A stretch of DNA of 64,000 bases from NCBI GenBank assembly GCA_031772625.1, contig CM062814.1, forward strand, positions 366,145,750-366,209,749, given 5' to 3'. This DNA is from Pinus tabuliformis (lineage: Eukaryota > Streptophyta > Pinopsida > Pinales > Pinaceae). The position numbers and the translations under genes are program-made. Every line of letters starts with the position of its first letter. Within the stretch, counting starts at the first letter, position 1. Below the pieces are notes generated by a model, which did no database searches, was not told where the DNA came from, and worked only from the letters and a program-made list of their open reading frames with translations. Of the stretch, positions 44,470 to 56,060 are shown piece after piece.

Positions 44470-45852
44470 TTAATAGCAGGATGATGCAACAACTACTCCC
44501 AGCTTTGGTCTGAGATATTCAAATGTTTCTTTGGGCAATGGTTTAGTGAATATATCAGCAACCTGTTCTTTGGAGGGAACATACTCCAATTTGACCTTTT
44601 TTTCAAGCACTTGTTCATGTAGAAAATGGTACTTGATGGGTATGTACTTGGTCTTGGAGTGCATGAATGAATTCTTTGAAATAATGATGGCACTTGTATT
44701 ATCACATAGAATGGACATGGGTGGAGTACATGTGATTTGAATGTCTTGTAAATTTTGCATCATCCAAAGTATTTGTGTGCAGCAATATGCAGCAACCACA
44801 TATTCTGCTTCAGCTATAGATAAAGCAATTGAACTTTTTTTCTTGCTGAACCAAGACACTAACCTGGAACCCATATGGAATGCACCACCACTAGTGTTGT
44901 TTCTACAACCAACACTTCCTGCCAAATCTGCATCTGTATATTCATGAAGAGTAAGATCTGCATCTCTAGGATACCATAGTCCAAAGTCCTGAGTTCCTTG
45001 AAGATATTTGAAAAATATTTTGAGTGCCTGAAGGTGTGATTCCTTTGGATTTGCTTGGAATCTTCCAACTATTCCTATTGCATGCATGATATCAGGTCGG
45101 GTACCTATTAGATAAAGCAGATTACCAATCATGGATTTGTAAGTTGGTTGATGTACTACTGTTGATTCATCATTTGAGCTGAGACTACACCCTTTTACCA
45201 TTGGGGTACATACAGGTTTAGAATCTTCCATTCCGTACCTTTTCAAGATCTGTTTGAGATATTTGGTTGGTGAAAGAAAAATACCATCTTTAGTTTGTTG
45301 AACTTGTAAACCAAGAAAATAGGTAAGTTCACCAAGCAAGGACATTTCAAATTCTTGCTGCATTACTGAAGCAAAATTCTGACTCATGGATTCTTCATTG
45401 CTACCAAAAATGATATCATCAATATAAACAATGATAATTAGCAATTTATCAGTTTCAATCTTTGTGTATAGAATGCTATCTGCAGAACATTTTGTAAATC
45501 CTTGTTGGTGTAGATATTTGTCAAGGCGGTAATACTAGGCCCTTGGAGTGTGTTTCAGACCATAGAGAGCCTTTTTGAGTCTGCATACAAGTTTTGCATC
45601 ATTTCCAAGAATTAATCCTTCTGGTTGTTCAATGTAAACATTTTCTTCTAAATTTCCATTAAGGAAGGTTGATTTTACATCCATTTGGTATACTTTGAAT
45701 TTCTGAAAGCTGGAAAGAACAAGAAACATCATTGTGGCTTCAAATCTGGAAACAGGTGCAAAAGTTTCTTCAAAATCTATCCCTTCTTGTTGAGCATACC
45801 CTTTACAAACAAGTCTGGCCTTGTTTCTAATGACTTTTCCATTTTCATTCAA
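44470..45852 (-). pseudogene. Reverse transcriptase and RNase H of S1
   Basis: Two stretches in one phase separated by a stop near 45535. The first holds KARLVCKGYAQQEGIDFEET, FKVYQMDVKSTFLNGNLEEN and LVCRLKKALYGLKHTPRA. The second (44470-45444) holds IIIVYIDDIIFGSNEESMSQ with YIDD intact (about 45420-45432), then FEMSLLGELTYFLGLQVQQT, HEYTDADLAGSVGCRNNTSG, IAEAEYVVAAYCCTQILWM, LCDNTSAIIISKNSFMHSKT and KEQVADIFTKPLPKETFEYL. RNase H D, E and D positions are all present. 324 codons are uninterrupted, the best-preserved pol gene in the window. Confidence 0.95.
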
Positions 45853-46272
45853 CTTGTTCTTAAATATCCATTTAGTTCCTATAATATTTTTATCATGAGG
45901 TCTAGGAACTAATTCCTAAGTATCATTCTTTTCAATTTGCTCAAGTTCTTCATCCATGGCCTTGAACCAACATTCGTCTTTGCATGCTTCATTTATATTT
46001 TGAGGTTTGATGGAGGATAGTAATGCTAGATAGCTTGAGGTCCCTGTAATAGTTCTTCTTGTCTATACACCTGCCTCCTTTTCCCCTAAAATTTGAGTTT
46101 CTGGATGTTTTTTCTGAACATACCTGGATGGAGTCTTTTCTTGTACCATTATATCTTCTTCTGGTGCTTCATTGGTTTCTTCTTCAATATAATTTTCATT
46201 TGATGTGGGAAAGTGATCCCCATCTTCCTCATTGTCATAATCTTCTGTTGATTTTATTTGTTTTGGATTTTT

Positions 46273-46986
46273 TCATGCTTCATCAACTACAACATCAATG
46301 CTTTCAATAATTTTTCCAAGTCTTTTATTATAACATTTATATCCTTTACTTCTGGAAAAATAACCAAGAAGAATAACTTCATCTACTCTGGGTTCAAACT
46401 TACCAAGTTTTTCATTAGTTCTTTTGGTAAAAAAATTTCTTCCAAAAACTTTAAAGTATTTTAGAGTAGGAGTCTTACCATACCAAATTTCATGTGGAGT
46501 TTGAGTGCTATTTACCTGAACATTTGCTTTGTTGAGAATAGTCATGACAGCGAATGCAACTTCACCCTAGAAGGTTGTAGGAGTTCCAGATTCATCTAGC
46601 ATAGCTCAAGCCATTTGTTGAACTGTTCTGTTCATTCTTTCTACCACACCATTTTGATGAGGAGTTCTTGTGGTGGAGAATTGCCTTTTTATTCCATGTT
46701 GTTCACAAAAGTCAAAGAATTCATCCGATATAAATTTCCCTCCTCGATTAGATCTAAGGCATTTGATTTTTCGATTTGATTCATTTTCAACCAAGTCTTT
46801 GAAGGCTTGGAAATTTTCAAATGCTTCATCTTTATGCTTTAGAAGACCTATCCAACACATTCTGGAAAAATAATCAATGAACAAAATAAAGTATTCTTCT
46901 CCACGAGGTGACTTTTTCCTTGTTTTTCCACATAAATCAGTATGGACAAGTTCAAGAGGCTTACTAGCTGACCCTTCTTTTTCCAT
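46273..46986 (-). pseudogene. Integrase of S1
   Basis: 46986-46606: LELVHTDLCGKTRKKSPRGE (Asp), IKCLRSNRGGKFISDEFFDF, then TPHQNGVVERMNRTVQQMA (Glu). The second catalytic Asp, normally L-R-S-D-R-G-G-E-F, is Asn (SNRGGKF), so the enzyme would be dead. After a stop the same phase continues at 46545-46273 with ANVQVNSTQTPHEIWYGKTP and FEPRVDEVILLGYFSRSKGY, the integrase C-terminal part. RT follows after an acidic linker (46272-45853) with further stops. Confidence 0.9.
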
Positions 46987-47039
46987 GAAGTGAACCCTAG
47001 GTTTCTTACCGATTTGACATGGTTGTCATATTGTATTTT

Positions 47040-47530
47040 CTGGGATGCTGATATCTGGAAGATCATGAACAACCTTGATTCTACATGCTTGTCTTATTTG
47101 AGAAAACTTATATATCCCAATCTTCTATGCCAGATCCAATTTTCATCACTTTTTCTTAGATAGAATTGTTGTTGTCCTCCTTTGAGTATGTATACGTTTT
47201 TTGGAGTTCTTTTACCTTTGATCACGGTCTCTCCTGTATCAAGCTCATGAACAACACATCCGTTTGATCGAAACACAACTTTATTTCCTTGATCACACAT
47301 TTGACTGACACTCAACAGGTTATGCTTTAAACCACCTACATACATAACATTTCCATCTTTAACCTTTTCTTTCAAGAAAATAGAACCTTTACGTTTTATG
47401 ATAGCTGGAGTGTCATTTCCAAACGAGACATTCTTTTCCTTTTCTAAGGCATTATATGAGTGAAGTTTCTCTTTGTCACCTGTCATGTTTTTGGAGCATC
47501 CACTGTCGATGTACCACTGATTTTATTATC
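47040..47530 (-). pseudogene. Protease and zinc-finger (pre-integrase) region of S1
   Basis: WYIDSGCSKNMTGDKEKL at about 47516-47465 has the intact DSG(C) active site. Two TAA codons precede it near 47530. KHNLLSVSQMCDQGNKVVF follows, then ENWIWHRRLGYISFLK, the GAG_pre-integrase motif. The frame breaks at 47094. Confidence 0.85.
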
Positions 47531-47570
47531 CTTATACATACAAGGCTATACCACATCTTTCTGTTTGAGA

Positions 47571-48578
47571 TTATTTCCTTCTCCATATCTTGGGATTTAA
47601 TGGCGTTTTCTCCTTTTGAGGTGTTTGCCAAAATTTGCTCCTGCATTCAGATTCTTCATGACCAAAGTTGTTACAGATTGAGCATTCTATTTCATTTTCA
47701 AGAGGAGAAAAGTTATTATAGGAACTTCTCTTGATCCCTATTACATTCCTTTGATTTCGTGCTTCTCTAATCATGATGGTTTTGTAAGCAATGCATTTAG
47801 CAGCTTTGTGCCCAAAATTATGACATGAAAAACATTTCCCATTAAAGAATTTTCTGCGACTATCGAATCTATTTACCTGTTGATTGTAGTTTCTATTGAT
47901 ATTCATCTTTGGAGCAAATTGAGTATGATTTGCCTGAGGTTGGTTATGGCTTCTATTGATATTCATCCTTGGAGCAAATTGAGTATGATTTACCTGGTGA
48001 TCAGCTTTATGCCTTTGCTGACGATTTTCATACTGTTCACTGGTCTTTGCTGCATCAAGATAGCTTTTGGTGGAGGTTGACAGCTTCTGTGATTGAGATG
48101 CTTCTTCAATATATCCAAGACCTGCCTTTATCAGAGGAGAACACTGAACTTTGATAATTTCATTTAAAGTTTCCGATCCTTTAGCAAATCTAAGATTGAG
48201 AGATTTTGTTTTCTCAAGATCTTTTCTTAGACCCACAATTTCACATTCTAGTTTTTCATTTTGTTTTTCTATTTTAGCAAGTTGGTATGTCAAAGTATCT
48301 ATGATCATATTCTTTTCTTCTAAACATATTTTGAGTTTAGAGATTTCTTCACGAAAGTTTTCCTCTTCTAAAGCATCCCAAAAATTATCTTCGTCATAGG
48401 CCATGAGAAGTCTATAATCATCACTATTAGATAAACCATTACTATCCTCTTCTAAACTATCCCAAATATCACCACTATCATAAGCCATGAGAAGTCTGTA
48501 ATCTTGTCCAGTTTCATCTTCATCACTATCAGATAAACCGTCACTATCTTCATAAGTATAGTAACTCCTTTTATTCAC
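47571..48578 (-). pseudogene. Gag C-terminal part of S1 with two zinc knuckles
   Basis: 335 codons open. The N-terminal part has an acidic duplication: YRLLMAYD occurs twice within GLSDSDEDETGQD... and GLSNSDD..., each followed by IWDSLEE or FWDALEE. A coiled coil follows (FREEISKLKICLEEKNMIID, KIEKQNEKLECEIVGLRKDL). Next is a doubled HTQFAPRMNINR / HTQFAPKMNINR repeat. Two CCHC knuckles are intact: CFSCHNFGHKAAKC (about 47840-47798) and CSICNNFGHEESEC (about 47690-47648). With the knuckle in the upstream frame, Gag of S1 has three. It should package RNA. A 1-bp shift near 48590 separates it from the upstream frame. Confidence 0.85.
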
Positions 48579-48588
48579 AACTTGTTTC

Positions 48589-49364
48589 CTATTCCCTTTT
48601 GCATATTCCTTTCATTTCATATTTATCTTTATGACGACATCTGGTAGCATAATGACCGACTCTACCACAAACAAAGCATTTGAAAGGGAGCTTACCTCTA
48701 AACCTTCCAGAACCTTGTTGAAGCTTCTTGACAAAATTTACCTCATCCTCTTCTTCTGAAATGTGTTCTTCCTTTTCTTTTCCTTTTGTTGAAGCTTTAA
48801 ATGTGGCTTCTCTCATATCTGATGGACTTCCTTTTCTCATCTCAAAAGAAGTTAGGATTCTATGAAGTTGTGTCAAGTGATATTATGTAGATCTGTTTTT
48901 TCTTCTATGGCAGACACTTTTGATTCAAATTTAGCAGACAAGGACCTCAAAATTTTCTCAACTAAGGTAACTTCCTTTATTTCTTCACCTAGATTCTTCA
49001 TACAATTAACAACCTCGTCTATACATAAGAAGTAACTAGCTATTCTTTCATTACTATGCATCTTAAGAGTTTCATACTGAATTCTAAGAGTTTGAAGCTT
49101 AACACATTTTACCTGAGAGTCTCCTTCGTAGATCTGAATGATTTTGTCCCATATCTCTTTGGCTAATTTGAGTTGCATGACCTTGACAAACTCTGATTGT
49201 GACAAACTTCCAAATAAAGTATTGACAGCTTTGGCATTGGTTTCATATTGCTTTTTGCCTGTCGCATCTGTAGGAATTGTTGTTGGAAATGTATATCCTC
49301 CTTCCACAATTTCCCAGACATCTATTCCAGGAGATTGTAGATAGGCTTTGGTTCTTCTTTCCAA
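48589..49364 (-). pseudogene. Gag N-terminal part of S1 (UBN2 core and first zinc knuckle)
   Basis: 49364-48873 is the UBN2-type capsid region: SPGIDVWEIVEGGYTFPTTI, LFGSLSQSEFVKVMQLKLAK, EIWDKIIQIYEGDSQVKCVK, LQTLRIQYETLKMHSNERIA. A 1-bp change near 48876 shifts reading to 48876-48589, with TQLHRILTSFEMRKG, an acidic stretch, and the CCHC knuckle CFVCGRVGHYATRC (about 48680-48640). A second shift near 48590 restores the first phase. The frame begins about 120 bp inside the primer site. Confidence 0.9.
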
Positions 49365-49472
49365 TAAACAAAGTTGTTCCCATCGAAGATTGGCAGTCTC
49401 ATGGATCCCATGCTTTCGTGATTATTCATCTTGATGGATCTCCCTTCAAGCAATCAAGCTTCTTCTAAAGGA

Positions 49473-49489
49473 CCTACTCTAATACCAAT
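49473..49489 (-). other. Primer-binding site of S1
   Basis: The minus strand reads ATTGGTATTAGAGTAGG directly after the 5' LTR, one mismatch from the initiator-Met TGGTATCAGAG signal. Confidence 0.85.
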
Positions 49490-51485
49490 TATTGGAAATA
49501 ATACTGAGAAGGGGGGTGAATCAGTATTATCATATCAATAATTTTATTTCCCAAACAAATTTATATATGTTGCTTCAGTAAAGTGAACTAGTGTGTACAT
49601 GAAACTGTGATTAAAGAAACCAGCGTATATCCAGAAAACTTGTGATTTAGACAATTTATCATGTGTTGATCTTAAACCAGTACATCAGTAACTTATTAGA
49701 CAGTGTAGTAAAAGCAGAATAAAGCATCACACATAAGCAACACACATGAACACCAAGATTTAAGGTGGAAACCCAATGTGTGTGAAAACCACCTGCTACT
49801 GTCATCTTTGTCTTCTTTTAGTAATAAGAAAATCTGTTTACAATCTTGTACTGGTGCAGAATCATACCAGTACGCAGGCACCCACCTACAGAAGGCTACA
49901 TCCTTCTCTCATTTTCCAGCTTCTACTGGAAGGGAGCTTCAAACCCCTTGCTCTTGTACTAGCCAATATGATTAATAGTACGGAGGCACCGACCTACAAA
50001 ATGCCATGACCTTCTTTCTTCCTCCAGGAACCATGTTTCATGAATTTTTAGACTGGATCTCTTGGATCACAACACCAAAATCTTAAGGCCATGTTTCATC
50101 CAATTTTTATACTGGACCCATCACAAACTTTTTAAAATTAAACTGCATCAACCACCATTCAGTTAATATGAACAATCAAATCACTGACATGAGAACACTG
50201 TGTTGAACCCAAAACCCTGCATCATCATTCAGAACCAACTGTAACCTCAAGAATCATGCATTAGAGTGTATATGCTACTTCCATTAATCAAACCTGCGTA
50301 TATCTTCAAAACTACTGCAAACATAAACTTTTGAATCAAGTCTATACCAACTAGCAATATATTGAATATCTATTGTCAACTTACGGAGCTTTACACAGGC
50401 AGAAACAAAGATCACTTCTTCTCACTTATACAATCAATCAATCAAATACGAGCCTCCTTATGCATTCAGTTTTAAATTTAGATCTAAGAAGGTTTCATTG
50501 ACAGACAACAGTAAAACAACAACACTGATATGATAAATCAGTGATCATTGAACATTAAGTTTTTTCTTCTACATACGCTACTTGAAAGAGCCGAACTAGC
50601 GTGTATACACACCTTCATCAAAGCGAACCAGTGTACAGATATGCAAATACTTACTTCAAAACTTCGTTGCACCTCCGAACTTCAGACAAATAGAGATCAT
50701 GATATTTAAAGAATAAAACAGGTGTACATAATCAAATCTAGCCCAATATCAGATCATTCAATAATAATAAGTCATTATGATCTTGATCCATCATTAGATC
50801 TCACCCATCATTGAATGCCCAGGTGCATATTTAGTCTAGATCAAGCAAAGAATTAGAAGCCCATAACATGTATATTTTCTTTTGATATGACACTTTATAA
50901 GATATTCATTACTTGTGCACTTAGCCCTTTGATCTTCTCCTCCTTATATACTTAGATCCTTTGTCAATACCTTGGACCAAAACCACTTAGGACCAATACC
51001 TTGGACCAAATACCTATGGTCAATACCTCAGACCAAATACCTCAGACCAATACCTTGGACCAAATACCTTGGATGAAGACCTTAGTTTTCCAACATGTAC
51101 GCACTTTTCCTCCTATGGGAGTGCATGTATACATATACGCTCTTTTTGTTCTGTGGTCCGGCGTGTATACACTGTTTTGACTAAGTGGACCTGCCTATAC
51201 TTCTTAAATTGCTTTACATCAACCTTTTCCTCTACATTCTTTATTCTGATCAGTATACCTAAGTTCCATCTTTTGGTTCTTCTGTAGTAATGTTCTGTTA
51301 CTTCTGAATAGACCTGTTACACTGTAATTTTCCATATTACTTCTGAAATCATTCCTTTGAACTACCATGCATTCTATCACATCCAATATCTCTCCTGTAG
51401 ATTCATCTAGTTATCATATACAAGTGATTTTTTCTACTATAAGTGGGTTGCCATCAAGTACAACACATTTATCATAATGCCAACA
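49490..51485 (-). repeat. 5' LTR of S1
   Basis: 1,996 bp. Same motifs as the 3' LTR; the ATACCTTGGACCAAA-type array at about 50966-51070 has a different unit order and number. Confidence 0.9.
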
Positions 51486-52700
51486 CCAATTGCACCAACC
51501 AACACTCTGCATGCACTTCTTTATTCAAGAAACACTTATCGAGTATGTCAGGATTCATATAACTATAGTTAGATCTAGGTTCAATAAAAATATAATCAAC
51601 TTGATCACAAAGATTACCTTCCATCTTGAGAGTAGATACATGATGATCAGTCTAACTATTATCCAATACTGGATAAATCTGAGGAATACTCTGTCCAACA
51701 TCTCCAATTGTTTGTGCCTCTTGAGCATTGTAGATCTATGTTCTGCCACCCTATTGTTGTAAACAATCTCTTCTACAATGATCCTTGCTACAAGTACGAC
51801 ACTTTAAAGGTTTCCTACCATCACCCTTGTTATGCTCCTCAGACTGAAGTCCATATCCTCTTTCATCTTCACTAAATTTCTTGTACATTATTGCATTTTC
51901 CTTGTCATCTGTATCTCGAGGTTTTCCTCTCTTCTTAGCTCACTTTCCTTTATTCTTCTCATTACCTTTCCAATCCTACTTAGACTTAGTATTGTGCTTT
52001 GATTGCTCATAATAGTGCTTCAACATTCTGATACCTTCCTACAGTGAACTAGGCTCATCAAACTCATTACTATCTTTGAATGACACTGAAAACCCATTGA
52101 TGAATATCTAAATATTTAATTTCTCCTCCTTAAGATAAGGCACAATGGTACATAGCTCAAAAACTCCAGGAAACTTCTATTAAACTCCTCATCGGTCATA
52201 GTTCCCATCTTCACCTCACATAACTCCTTTTCCCTGTCATCATAGTATCTTTCAAATAGATACTTCTTCCTGAAAAGTATCTCAAACTCACTCCAGTTTA
52301 GATCCTCTTCTCAAATTACTCTAACATTATTCACATCTTCCCACCAAATGTATGCTTTTCCTTTAAGACTGAAACTAGTTATCCTAGCTTTGATATTCTA
52401 TGAATAATGATGCAATCTAAAAAACTTATTCATCCCAAGCAACCAATCTTATTCATCTTGTGTCTTCTTCATTTCTCCGTCAAATATAAGAGGCTTCTCT
52501 CTATTGAATTCCTAATACTATATGAATGGTGAAGGTCATGATGATGTTGTCTCTCCAAATGAGAACTAGAATAGAACCCATACTCATTACCCCTTCTTTC
52601 AGGTGTATGTAAGAACCTACTATCTTTGACTATGCCATCCCTGTCAAACATGTAACCTGATTCAAATCTGTGGCCACATGCCTCATTATTCCTTGCCTCC
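51486..52700 (-). pseudogene. Gag and protease start of H
   Basis: Read on the minus strand from about 52660 down to 51491. The capsid-like core is near 52400-52060: NIKARITSFSLKGKAYIWWE, LNWSEFEILFRKKYLFERYY, EEFNRSFLEFLSYVPLYLKE, the Retrotrans_gag pattern. A basic linker and a zinc knuckle CRTCSKDHCRRDC (C-x2-C-x3-H-x4-C, about 51806-51768) follow, then the protease start (about 51560-51500). Many stops, no long frame. The far N-terminal text at 52651-52469 (YGFYSSSHLERQHHHDLHHS) is His-rich. Orientation and order fit the rest of H. Confidence 0.75.
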
Positions 52701-53295
52701 TATACATGAAAGATCATAAGTGGTCTCTATCTCTGTCTCTGCAAATATGATAGACTCTAAAGTATGACTATATTAACTTCCACTTTCTTTTCATGTGTCG
52801 TGGCAAGTTTTTCTTGTGACTGAATGATCATGTCATTATCTTCCTTACAAATTCTGAACGTTTTTTTCAATCTTCTTAATGTATCTATTATATCATGGGA
52901 GCACTAATATCCATGTTTTTCATATTATCTATAGGGACAATAACGTGAACTGTAGTCCACCATTATGATTGTCATCTTGCTCTTCTTCTTCCTGCAAACA
53001 TATCATTTCAGATAAACCAAATATAAAGATGATCAAAATAACTTGGTGACTTTTACGGGACGCTATCTCATCTACAAAGTCAATATAGATTAGCACAAAA
53101 TATGTATATACAATGAAATCAACATACCAATAATCTCAACGTCAACATCATCAACCTATACATGAATTCACAACTGCAACAATGACCATCACAATGCATG
53201 CATAATGAGCACATCGAAAACTAACATGCATGCATGAAAAACATATTATGCCCATCTAGTCCAAGTGTTTGGACTTGGTAGGTATGACACGAATC
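52701..53295 (-). other. Leader of H
   Basis: Lies between the 5' LTR and gag of H. No frame is seen. The sequence next to the LTR (GATTCGTGTCATACC on the minus strand) does not look like a standard primer-binding site. Confidence 0.4.
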
Positions 53296-53776
53296 TGTAA
53301 CCACCCCTCCCATATTTACCCAATTTCCACTGGCTCGCTAGGTAAACATGAGATTAAGAGTTACTATGACATGACCTAACCTCCTAGCTCTAGTTAATGA
53401 AGTGAGGCCTACAACTGACCACTGACTGACAACTCACAACATTCAGTAGGGCTAAAGGGACACTCGACGGCTAAAGAAACACCCCAGGTGACCAAACCTT
53501 GAGCTCATACTTCTTTTCACACAACTTAACCCCCAAATGCATGCATGACAAGGCATCCATGTGGTTGAAGGCCTCAAGTCACACTCAGAAGCCTTCATGG
53601 GTGCGACTGTGACCCAATTTTTCTAGTTCAGAGGGTTTGGTCCTGAGATCTGAGCCTCAATTCCAGGTTAGCCTCTAGACCACTACTTAGAACTTCCTGA
53701 AACTTATAAGAATCACTTATGACATGACAACAAGGCTAAAAATACAAACTTTAAGGCATAACTTGACCTACACTTA
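53296..53776 (-). repeat. 5' LTR of H (truncated by Z)
   Basis: TGTAACCACCCCTCCC at 53296 begins a stretch matching 6693 onward for about 480 bp (for example CATGACCTARCCTCCT, and GGCCTCAATTCCAGGTTAGCC-type runs). The match ends at 53776, where TGTTGACGGTGTTGGACCC starts. The remaining 1.4 kb or so of this LTR is not found in the window. Confidence 0.8.
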
Positions 53777-56060
53777 TGTTGACGGTGTTGGACCCGCCAA
53801 CATTTAGGGGATCTCCCCGATATAAAGTCCCAACTAGACCTCACACCATTTGGTGTAGGAGTCCCATTCGATACAATGGCCCAGTTTCCATTATCTTAGA
53901 GATTTTCCTTAGCTCTTCTTGTTCAGCACATGGGAGTGTTATTCTAGTATCTTTGAAAAGCGAGGTGAGTGAGCCTAGTGAGTGTGTAATGTAACTTGTG
54001 CCTAGATTATGTTATTGCAAAGGGGGAGAGTAAAGTGAGCCTCTAAGTGATAGGTAGTAGTACTACCTAGGAGGAGACACATGTGAACCAAAAGAGGTCT
54101 GTCCAACATCCAGTGCAGTAGTCTATAATGGATGCAGCAGTTGTTAAAACTGAAGTACAAGGGAAAACACGCACACCATCGAGCAGAGTAGTCCATACGG
54201 ATGAGATGGTCATTATAACCAGTAAACAAGAAAGGTTTGTCTAATATCCTATGGAGTATTCCACAAGGATGAGACAATAGTGATAACCAATACAACACAT
54301 TCCCAACAATGTCTGTACTAAAACAACTGAAGTAGTTCATATATCTTAGTATAGGTGAAACAAACATGCATTACAAATGCCCAAATAATAGTCTTACAAA
54401 CATCTACAAAACATGCCTGAAAACATGTTGGCCTAACATCCTTCTATATTATGGAAAAGTTCCAAGACACATCTATACACCATACATCACTAGTCCCAGT
54501 AGTGGGACATTGGAGCCACTCCTCCCTCCTCAGAGAACTAACTAAAACTCTCAAGGTTATGTGGGAGGAGCCAAGGTGAAAATCACTTTCTCATACAATG
54601 GGAGGGGTATATATAGCCAAGGGTGATGCTTTACCCTTGTGACTCTTGGACTACCCTCATGACCGTTCAACTTCCTATGACCTTTCAACTGACATGACTC
54701 TTCATCTTCATATGTGTGTCTGTTGGAATTTCACTTTAAATTACATTCGATTACAATAGATATGGCCCATAGTAGGGATGTGGCCTTGAAAACTCATGAG
54801 ACAGCTTGATATGACACTGTTGACATGGATTGGCTGGTTGTGGTAGAAATGTCAAGATGTTGTTACTGCTGAGTGATGGATGTGCTCTTGGATTCACTTT
54901 TTCTTTTCATCCATATGGCTTGATGTTGTGGGGTCTTCAATGGTCTTGGTCTTGTGAGATGGTCACATGCATGTGCTCCTTTTGCTTGCTCTTTGATGAG
55001 TTTCTTTCGTCCATCCAACTATAAGTGAGTCTTCTAGAATGTGCGCTCCTCCTTCATCTTGTTCGTTGTCTTGCCATGATCTATCAGTGTACCTATTCCT
55101 GCAATTCACTCAGGACGGGATGACATCAAATCAAAAACCCCCTAGTCTAAGATGATGCATTTCTTTCCATGGTCTAGGCCCTAGACAAATGGTAGGCTAA
55201 GAAGAGGACCTAGTAGCTAAACAATGTGCAATTCCAGGTGATAGGTAGGGAGGTTGGTCACTAAGACTGTGGAAAGCGTAGCTTAGGATTGGATGAGGAA
55301 CTCTAGGGTACAGTCTTCACTGTCACAAAAAATTGCACAGTTTCCACTAGGAGGCAAGATTGTGCTGCTGAGGTCATCAGTGGTAGTTGCAAGGTGGGAC
55401 CATAGGGGGCAACTCTGCGCAGTTCTTAGAGGCAAAGCAGGGTCAAGTCTCTACACAATGGGGGTTCTAGTAGGCAGGGAGGAAGCTTGATGACTGATCT
55501 TGTGAAGTGCACAATTCAAGTCAGGCTCTGACGCAGTTTCTATGCAATTCTGGAAAGGAAGGTGTTATCGGGAAATCTAGTGTCCACTCGGATCTGCTAG
55601 TCCCACTAAGACTGGTAGCTATCTTAGAAACAAACAAACTAAAACCACTTTCGTTTTCCTTTATGAGAAGTAGATAAGAGTGGAATGAAGGACACCAACC
55701 TCAGTCTTGCGCTTGGTTCCTTGCTTGATTCCTCTCCTTTCTGACAGATCCTTGCCACTTCTCCTTCGTCTACCCAGCTTCAAAGAGCACTTGTGGAATC
55801 AAAGCAGCATAATACTATCGAAGAACAGATATCTACAATCATAAATGATATAGGACCAGATATATATTGACCACACAAATGCATATATCATCAAACATAC
55901 AAGAATGTGGAGGAAAACTTGAATAGCTTTATTAATAATCAAGAATAGCAAAGAGGATTACAACCAATTGTTCTGACCCAGTGTCTTCCTCCAACATGAA
56001 AGCCCTTCTTTCACCTCATGAAAAGCTTAGATCACCCAACACTATGATATTCCAACAAGA
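53777..56060 (-). repeat. LTR-like sequence Z (right end approximate)
   Basis: Begins TGTTGACGGTGTTGGACCC, matching 62687 onward (TGTTGACAATGCTGGACCC). Shared blocks continue (AGACCTCA-ACC-TTTGGTGTAGGAGTCCCA; CCCTCATGAC). A minus-strand TATA box, GGCTATATATACCCC, is at 54604-54618. The right end may be one of the CCAACA strings at about 56050-56068; on the minus strand these read TGTTGG after GGAAGTTA. It contains no convincing gene. Confidence 0.5.

Larger units (their letters stand above)
41478..51485 (-). mobile_element. Sirevirus-like Ty1/copia element S1
   Basis: Minus-strand element of 10,008 bp with exact target duplication CCAAT (41473-41477 and 51486-51490). LTRs are 2,034 and 1,996 bp and about 92% identical in a 205-bp sample. 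Ends are TGTTGG on the minus strand and CCAA(T/G)A. Order is gag with three zinc knuckles, protease, integrase, RT, RNase H, then a long untranslated stretch with repeated polypurine motifs. Long LTRs, a large gag and multiple polypurine tracts together fit the Sirevirus group (known for multiplied PPTs). Confidence 0.9.
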
